Below, piece by piece: positions 60,423 to 64,000 of a stretch of DNA of 64,000 nucleotides. Every line of letters begins with the position of its first letter. The first letter of the stretch is position 1. The stretch is from Hominenteromicrobium mulieris (GTDB lineage: Bacteria; Bacillota; Clostridia; Oscillospirales; Acutalibacteraceae), in contig JAJJOY010000002.1 of assembly GCA_021029595.1 (NCBI GenBank), positions 390,910 through 454,909 of the forward strand, written 5' to 3'. A model generated the notes under the pieces. That model had not been told where the DNA came from and made no database searches. It worked only from the letters and a program-made list of their open reading frames with translations. A program made the translations under genes and the position numbers.

Positions 60423-60451
60423 ATCTTATCTGGTTTTCATTTCAATGTCAA
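60423..60451 (-). promoter_or_regulatory. Distal promoter of the T-box transcript
   Basis: TTGACA, 17-base spacer, TAAGAT on the minus strand, 50 bases upstream of the proximal one. Confidence 0.5.
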
Positions 60452-60540
60452 TTGTTTTTTCAAAAATTTCAAAAAGCTTCACACTTTTGCGGTCTCACGC
60501 ATTTCGCGCATAACGTACTCCCTCAAAACGTGAAATAAAT

Positions 60541-60587
60541 AATAAAAACCGGATAAATACAGGCATTGCAGCCCGCATTTTATCCGG
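60541..60587 (-). terminator. Terminator of mrp
   Basis: CCGGATAAA/TTTATCCGG on the minus strand with TTTTTATTATT following. Confidence 0.75.
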
Positions 60588-60684
60588 CTTTCTGTTTCGT
60601 GTGAACGGGTCGCCCTCCGATAAACATTTAACGGTTTATCTTTGAACTACCTTATTTGGATAAAATGAAAATATCAATGACACT

Positions 60685-61521
60685 TTACGCGCGATGTGCG
60701 GCTTCTACGGCGTCAGCGGCGTTATCGAGAAGGCCGTCACCCATGAGCTCGATGGCACCGCGATCGCACAGGGAGGCAATCTGCGGGTCAAGCGGGAGCT
60801 TATCGAGCACCTTGAGGTCGTACTTTGCCGCGACCTCGTCGATGTGGCTTTCGCCGTAGACCTTGAACGGCTCGCCGCAGCACGGGCACTTGACATAGCT
60901 GTAATTTTCGATGAGACCGAGCACGGGCACGTTCATCATTTTTGCCATTTCGACCGCTTTGGAGACGATCATGGAGACGAGCTCCTGCGGGGAGGTAACG
61001 ATGATGATGCCGTCGAGCGGGATGGACTGGAACACCGTGAGCGGTGCATCGCCGGTTCCGGGGGGCAGGTCAACAAACATGTAATCGACTTCATTCCAGA
61101 TGACGTCGCTCCAGAACTGCTTGATGACACCGGCGATGACCGGGCCGCGCCAGACGACCGGGGAGGTCTCATCCGGCAGAAGCTCGTTGATGCTCATGGT
61201 CTCGATGCCGGTCTTTGTGTTGACCGGGAACAGGCCGTCATCGCTGCCCATGGCCTTTTCGTGGATGCCGAAGCACTTCGGGATAGACGGGCCGGTGATG
61301 TCGGCGTCGAGAATGGCGGTTTTAAAGCCGCGGCGCTGCATGGTAACAGCCAGCATAGAGGTGACAAGGCTTTTACCTACGCCGCCTTTGCCGCTGACAA
61401 CGCCGATGACCTTTTTGACATTGCTCATCTTATTCATGGGCGCAAGAAAGCTTTCCGGATTCTGGCGGGAAGGACATTCCTCGCCGCAGCTGGAGCAGTC
61501 GTGCGTACAATTTTCGCTCAT
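60685..61521 (-). CDS. mrp: Mrp/ApbC-type iron-sulfur carrier ATPase
   Basis: 278 residues; ATG after AGAGGAAG. N-terminal Cys cluster CTHDCSSCGEEC, deviant Walker A VVSGKGGVGKSLVTSML, FVDLPPGTGDAPL, and the conserved CPCC in YVKCPCCGEPFKVYG that bridges a 4Fe-4S cluster in the dimer. It assembles or delivers FeS clusters. Own promoter with an inverted repeat over the -35 box. Confidence 0.94.
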   Translation of the reverse strand: MSENCTHDCSSCGEECPSRQNPESFLAPMNKMSNVKKVIGVVSGKGGVGKSLVTSMLAVTMQRRGFKTAILDADITGPSIPKCFGIHEKAMGSDDGLFPVNTKTGIETMSINELLPDETSPVVWRGPVIAGVIKQFWSDVIWNEVDYMFVDLPPGTGDAPLTVFQSIPLDGIIIVTSPQELVSMIVSKAVEMAKMMNVPVLGLIENYSYVKCPCCGEPFKVYGESHIDEVAAKYDLKVLDKLPLDPQIASLCDRGAIELMGDGLLDNAADAVEAAHRA

Positions 61522-61609
61522 TGCTGATACTTCCTCTCAAAAATAATGTCTTTTTTCGTTTGTGCGGTAAGCTATTCCGCCGCATCAAACAGGATATTTC
61601 GGTCCTTTT

Positions 61610-61649
61610 ATTCTACCCTGTTCTTCCGCTTTTGTCAAGATTTTGACAA
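61610..61649 (-). promoter_or_regulatory. mrp promoter with inverted-repeat operator
   Basis: TTGACA (61633-61638), 17-base spacer and TAGAAT (61610-61615) on the minus strand. TTGTCAA-GATT-TTGACAA (61632-61649) is a perfect palindrome covering the -35 box. Confidence 0.65.
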
Positions 61650-61671
61650 GCTATGGAACTGCACAGTTAAG

Positions 61672-61836
61672 CTATTCGTGCGTATCGTTCGCAACGGTGG
61701 GCGTTAAAAACAACAGAAGAAACGCGAGCGCCAAAATGCCGCAGGAAATAAACATGGTTTTTGGGAATGAAAAATTTTCCCGTACCTCGGTTTTTGACTT
61801 CAAGATACGGGAAATTTTAATTTCAGGCTTCGTCAA
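61672..61836 (-). CDS. Doubtful small membrane peptide frame
   Basis: From TTG 61836, overlapping the isomerase end by 14 bases, 54 codons. The C-terminal part reads MFISCGILALAFLLLF and so on, a good membrane segment, with an in-frame ATG at 61755. No ribosome site precedes either start, and the frame runs through the isomerase terminator hairpin. Confidence 0.2.
   Translation of the reverse strand: MTKPEIKISRILKSKTEVRENFSFPKTMFISCGILALAFLLLFLTPTVANDTHE
61772..61817 (-). terminator. Terminator of the TIM-barrel isomerase gene
   Basis: AAATTT-CCCGTA/TACGGG-AAATTT type stem with one bulge and a 20-base loop; AATTTTTC follows on the minus strand. Confidence 0.6.
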
Positions 61837-62689
61837 ATAATTTTTCAAAGCGAACGGCGGCGGTGTGCAGGTCTTTCATGCCCGCAAACACGTTTTCCGC
61901 GTTGAACTTTTCTTTGAGGTAATAATCGGCCTCCAGCGTGAACCAGCCTTTGTAACCGATCTCTTTGAGCGCGGCGGCGATGGGCGCGAAATCAATGGAC
62001 ATGGAGAACGGGATCTGGTGGGAATCGTGCCAACGGTCGTTATCGTGAATGTGAAGCGCCTGCAGGCGGTGGCCCAGCGCACGGATCATGTTCGCCGCGC
62101 CTGAACCGGAGCCGCGCATTTCCGCGTGGCCGATGTCGAGGCATGCGACGAGATACGGGTCATTTACGGCGTCGATATGCTCGATGAAGCTCTCTGAAGT
62201 GGCGCATGCTGCAAAGCAGGACTCGTCTTTCGCATCATCCCAGTTCCACATGTTTTCCGTGGCGATCTTCACGCCGCAGTCCTTCGCAAACGGCAACAGT
62301 TCAAGGTACATTTCGGCATTTTCTGCGGCGGATCTGTCGTTATCCGGGTGAATGATGCAGATCTTGCCGCCGGCTTCTGCCGTGCATTCAATCGCGCGCT
62401 TGAAATACGAGCGAATCTCCGGGCAGGAGGTCGGGAACGGCGCGTGCGACTGGTTGCAGGTGATGCCGTTATCAAGACCGATCTGCTTCAGCTTGCGCGC
62501 AAACGCGAGATAATTTTCCCCGGCAAGCGGATGTGTTGTGGGGCGGACTGCGCCGAGTCGCCAATCGTAATCGCACATGGCAAACATGGAAAAATCCCAG
62601 GCGTCAAACCCGGCTTTTGCGACGTATTCCACGGCTTTTTCTTCGCCGACCAGAACGGACGCAGTTTCGATCTGTGTGGATGTTCTCAT
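61823..62689 (-). CDS. Sugar phosphate isomerase/epimerase (TIM barrel)
   Basis: 288 residues; ATG 62689 with GGGAGGAG upstream. AP-endonuclease-2/xylose-isomerase-like fold: QSHAPFPTSC, GGKICIIHPDNDRS, GVKIATENMWNWDD, YLVACLDIGHAEM, LQALHIHDNDRWHDSH, WFTLEADYYL supply the typical Glu/Asp/His metal ligands. Family-level only; it is not closely similar to the isomerase at 8 kb. Own consensus promoter. Confidence 0.86.
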   Translation of the reverse strand: MRTSTQIETASVLVGEEKAVEYVAKAGFDAWDFSMFAMCDYDWRLGAVRPTTHPLAGENYLAFARKLKQIGLDNGITCNQSHAPFPTSCPEIRSYFKRAIECTAEAGGKICIIHPDNDRSAAENAEMYLELLPFAKDCGVKIATENMWNWDDAKDESCFAACATSESFIEHIDAVNDPYLVACLDIGHAEMRGSGSGAANMIRALGHRLQALHIHDNDRWHDSHQIPFSMSIDFAPIAAALKEIGYKGWFTLEADYYLKEKFNAENVFAGMKDLHTAAVRFEKLFDEA

Positions 62690-62712
62690 GAAAACTCCTC
62701 CCTTTTATCGAC

Positions 62713-62741
62713 ATTATAGAGCCGAAAAAGGGGCTTGTCAA
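62713..62741 (-). promoter_or_regulatory. Consensus promoter of the isomerase gene
   Basis: TTGACA, 17-base spacer, TATAAT on the minus strand. Confidence 0.85.
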
Positions 62742-62847
62742 GCCAGTCTTTCGGCGTTTGGTTTGTGGAAAAAGCCGAAAGCACTGTACAAAGCGACACA
62801 AAAACGACCGCCCAATTTAGAACCGAGCAGCCGTTCATAGAGTTTGC

Positions 62848-63387
62848 TTAATAATTTTCCGCGTGGACCTCAAAATAGCTCTGCGGATGGTTGCAGACCG
62901 GACACACCTCCGGCGCTTTGACGCCGACGCAGATATGACCGCAGTTGCGGCACTCCCACACTTTTACCTCGCTCTTTTCAAAAACATGTGCAGTTTCTAA
63001 ATTTTTTAGCAGCGCACGGTAGCGCTCTTCGTGGTGCTTTTCGATCTCGCCGACCATTCTGAATTTTGCGGCAAGCTCCGGGAAACCTTCCTCTTCGGCG
63101 GTTTTTGCAAAACCCTCATACATATCGGTCCACTCGTAGTTTTCGCCGTCCGCAGCGGCCCCGAGATTTGCTTTTGTATCGCCGATGCCCATGAGCTCCT
63201 TGAACCACATTTTTGCGTGTTCTTTTTCGTTATCGGCTGTCTTCAGGAAGAGTGCAGCTATCTGCTCGTAGCCCTCTTTTTTCGCGACAGATGCGAAAAA
63301 AGTGTACTTATTTCTCGCCTGCGACTCGCCGGAGAAGGCCTCTTGCAGATTTTTCTCGGTTTTGGTGCCTGTATACTTGTTTGCCAT
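62848..63387 (-). CDS. rbr: Rubrerythrin
   Basis: 179 residues from ATG 63387 (AGGAGG upstream). N-terminal four-helix diiron domain with the paired ligands in [32 protein letters not shown] and [16 protein letters not shown], then a rubredoxin-like C-terminus with CRNCGH and [11 protein letters not shown]. It reduces hydrogen peroxide in the cytoplasm of anaerobes. Confidence 0.96.
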   Translation of the reverse strand: MANKYTGTKTEKNLQEAFSGESQARNKYTFFASVAKKEGYEQIAALFLKTADNEKEHAKMWFKELMGIGDTKANLGAAADGENYEWTDMYEGFAKTAEEEGFPELAAKFRMVGEIEKHHEERYRALLKNLETAHVFEKSEVKVWECRNCGHICVGVKAPEVCPVCNHPQSYFEVHAENY

Positions 63388-63446
63388 AGAAATACCTCCT
63401 ATGTCCATTAAAATCAATTTCGCCCTAAGGCGACCTTACATTCTTA

Positions 63447-63474
63447 AGTATAACTCATTTTTTGAAAAAAACAA
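63447..63474 (-). promoter_or_regulatory. Promoter of the rubrerythrin gene
   Basis: TTGTTT, 16-base spacer, TATACT on the minus strand; the leader includes a small TCGCC/GGCGA stem. Confidence 0.5.
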
Positions 63475-63494
63475 ATGATTTTGAACCATATAAA

Positions 63495-63530
63495 AAATAA
63501 AAAGCACTCAGCAATACGCTAAGTGCTTTT
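63495..63530 (-). terminator. Terminator of the rRNA-tRNA transcript
   Basis: AAAGCACT/AGTGCTTT with a 13-base loop, followed by TTATTTTTTAT on the minus strand. Confidence 0.8.
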
Positions 63531-63533
63531 ATC

Positions 63534-63609
63534 TGGCTCCCCCTGTTGGACTCGAACCAACGACCCTGCGGTTAACAGCCGCATGCTCTACCAACTGAGC
63601 TAAGGAGGA
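63534..63609 (-). tRNA. tRNA-Asn (GTT)
   Basis: 76 bases with encoded CCA. Anticodon loop CTGTTAA, acceptor TCCTCCT/AGGGGGA, T arm GTTGG/CCAAC. Discriminator base is G. Confidence 0.97.
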
Positions 63610-63615
63610 ATATTT

Positions 63616-63690
63616 TGGTGACCCGTGCGGGAATCGAACCCACGTTAACGGCGTGAGAGGCCGCTGTCTTAACCGCTTGACCAACGGGCC
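63616..63690 (-). tRNA. tRNA-Glu (CTC)
   Basis: 75 bases with encoded CCA. Anticodon loop CTCTCAC, acceptor GGCCCGT/ACGGGTC with one G-U pair. The CTC isoacceptor is less common than TTC. Confidence 0.95.
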
Positions 63691-63725
63691 ACAAAAACCA
63701 AGAGTTGTGGCTCTTGGTCAGCTTC

Positions 63726-63801
63726 TGGTGCACCATCAGGGACTCGAACCCGGGACACCCTGATTAAGAGTCAGGTGCTCTACCAACTGAGCTAATGGTG
63801 C
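63726..63801 (-). tRNA. tRNA-Lys (CTT)
   Basis: 76 bases with encoded CCA. Anticodon loop CTCTTAA, acceptor GCACCAT/ATGGTGC, discriminator A. The T stem CCGGG/CCCTG has one C-T mismatch, where CAGGG would be expected. Confidence 0.95.
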
Positions 63802-63882
63802 ATATACCCTGAAAACTGAATAAAGGGAGAAGCAAGAGTAGAATGGGAGAAGAAAGCGCAATCTTGAACCAAGAAGGATTAT

Positions 63883-64000
63883 GGTCAAGCCCTCGACCTA
63901 TTAGTACTGCCAAGCTGAACACGTTACCGTGCTTACACATGCAGCCTATCAACCTTGTAGTCTACAAGGGGTCTTACTAGCTTACGCTATGGGATATCTA
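63883..64000 (-). rRNA. 23S ribosomal RNA, 3' end (cut by window edge)
   Basis: The minus strand carries the conserved 23S 3' terminus, including GTACTAATAGGTCGAGGGC and CTTGACC. The gene continues past base 64000. No 5S gene lies between it and the tRNAs. Confidence 0.95.

Larger units (their letters stand above)
60061..60684. other. 624-base region: T-box leader, two promoters, mrp terminator
   Basis: All of it is regulatory for minus-strand genes; no reading frame in it is supported. Confidence 0.8.
61522..61822. other. 301-base intergenic region before mrp
   Basis: It holds the mrp promoter and its inverted repeat, the isomerase terminator, and a doubtful small minus-strand frame (61672-61836). 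Confidence 0.7.

Noticed and set aside
63803..63882. A 5S rRNA gene after 23S
   Set aside because: The gap is too short and lacks 5S sequence.
1..64000. Prophage, insertion sequence, integrase or CRISPR array
   Set aside because: No transposase, integrase, phage structural gene, or regularly spaced direct repeats were found on either strand.

Overview
The window comes from an anaerobic, Gram-positive-type Firmicute, most likely a gut or rumen Clostridia member of the Oscillospiraceae/Ruminococcaceae kind. The grounds are AGGAGG ribosome sites, many GTG starts, B. subtilis-type LexA boxes (GAAC-N4-GTTC), a T-box leader, an LtaS-type synthase, a class B sortase, TagG/TagH-like export genes, rubrerythrin and a ferredoxin-era style of metabolism. 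No mobile element, prophage or CRISPR array is visible. Genus-level placement is not possible from the sequence alone.

Layout. 0-7 kb (minus): a glycan operon running permease, permease, lipoprotein binding protein, GH2 beta-mannosidase-like, GH3 (cut by the window edge), driven from 7.3 kb with three LacI/CcpA-type operators. 8-12 kb: TIM-barrel sugar isomerase, enolase, old-yellow-enzyme reductase and an unknown partner. 12.6-16.4 kb (minus): M23 cell-wall hydrolase and a folate operon folE-folP-folB-folK. 16.4-23 kb (minus): U32-like protein, LTA-synthase-like protein, heterodimeric ABC exporter with a MarR-like operator. 23-28 kb (plus): nucleoside phosphorylase, hexapeptide-repeat protein, an FHA-SEDS fusion and its penicillin-binding protein. 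28-31 kb: HtrA protease, ECF transporter S component, HAD phosphatase. 32-35 kb: an ArsR-AraC fusion regulator divergent from a metal-binding HMA protein and a P1B ATPase. 35-43 kb (minus): a six-gene operon nadE, D-2-hydroxyacid dehydrogenase, nifS, thiI, cinA, srtB. 43-47 kb: VanW protein, a glycosyltransferase-Nudix fusion, small lipoprotein. 47-50.6 kb (minus): SOS-controlled dinB followed by a radical-SAM/DUF4130 pair. 50.9-53.8 kb: zinc-ribbon membrane protein, Gfo/Idh oxidoreductase, AI-2E-type permease. 53.9-57.6 kb (minus): RidA, DUF4358 lipoprotein, TagH/TagG-like exporter, lipid kinase. 57.7-60.4 kb (minus): a T-box leader in front of an XRE-cupin-acyl-CoA-synthetase fusion. 60.7-63.4 kb: Mrp, sugar isomerase, rubrerythrin. 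63.5-64 kb (minus): 3' end of 23S rRNA followed directly by tRNA-Lys, tRNA-Glu and tRNA-Asn.

The strongest leads are: (1) the T-box leader controlling a regulator-enzyme fusion of the acyl-CoA synthetase family, which would fit amino-acid synthesis by reductive carboxylation of branched-chain or aromatic acids; (2) two copies of a multi-hairpin element in 3' untranslated regions (28.2 and 31.8 kb) whose stems are conserved in order but differ in sequence with compensatory changes; (3) the ArsR-AraC regulator whose divergent promoters share one palindromic -10 box and overlap a perfect operator; (4) linkage of the radical-SAM/DUF4130 pair to a double-LexA-box dinB promoter; and (5) several domain fusions (FHA-SEDS, glycosyltransferase-Nudix). 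Gene functions are family-level assignments by reading motifs; no database search was possible.
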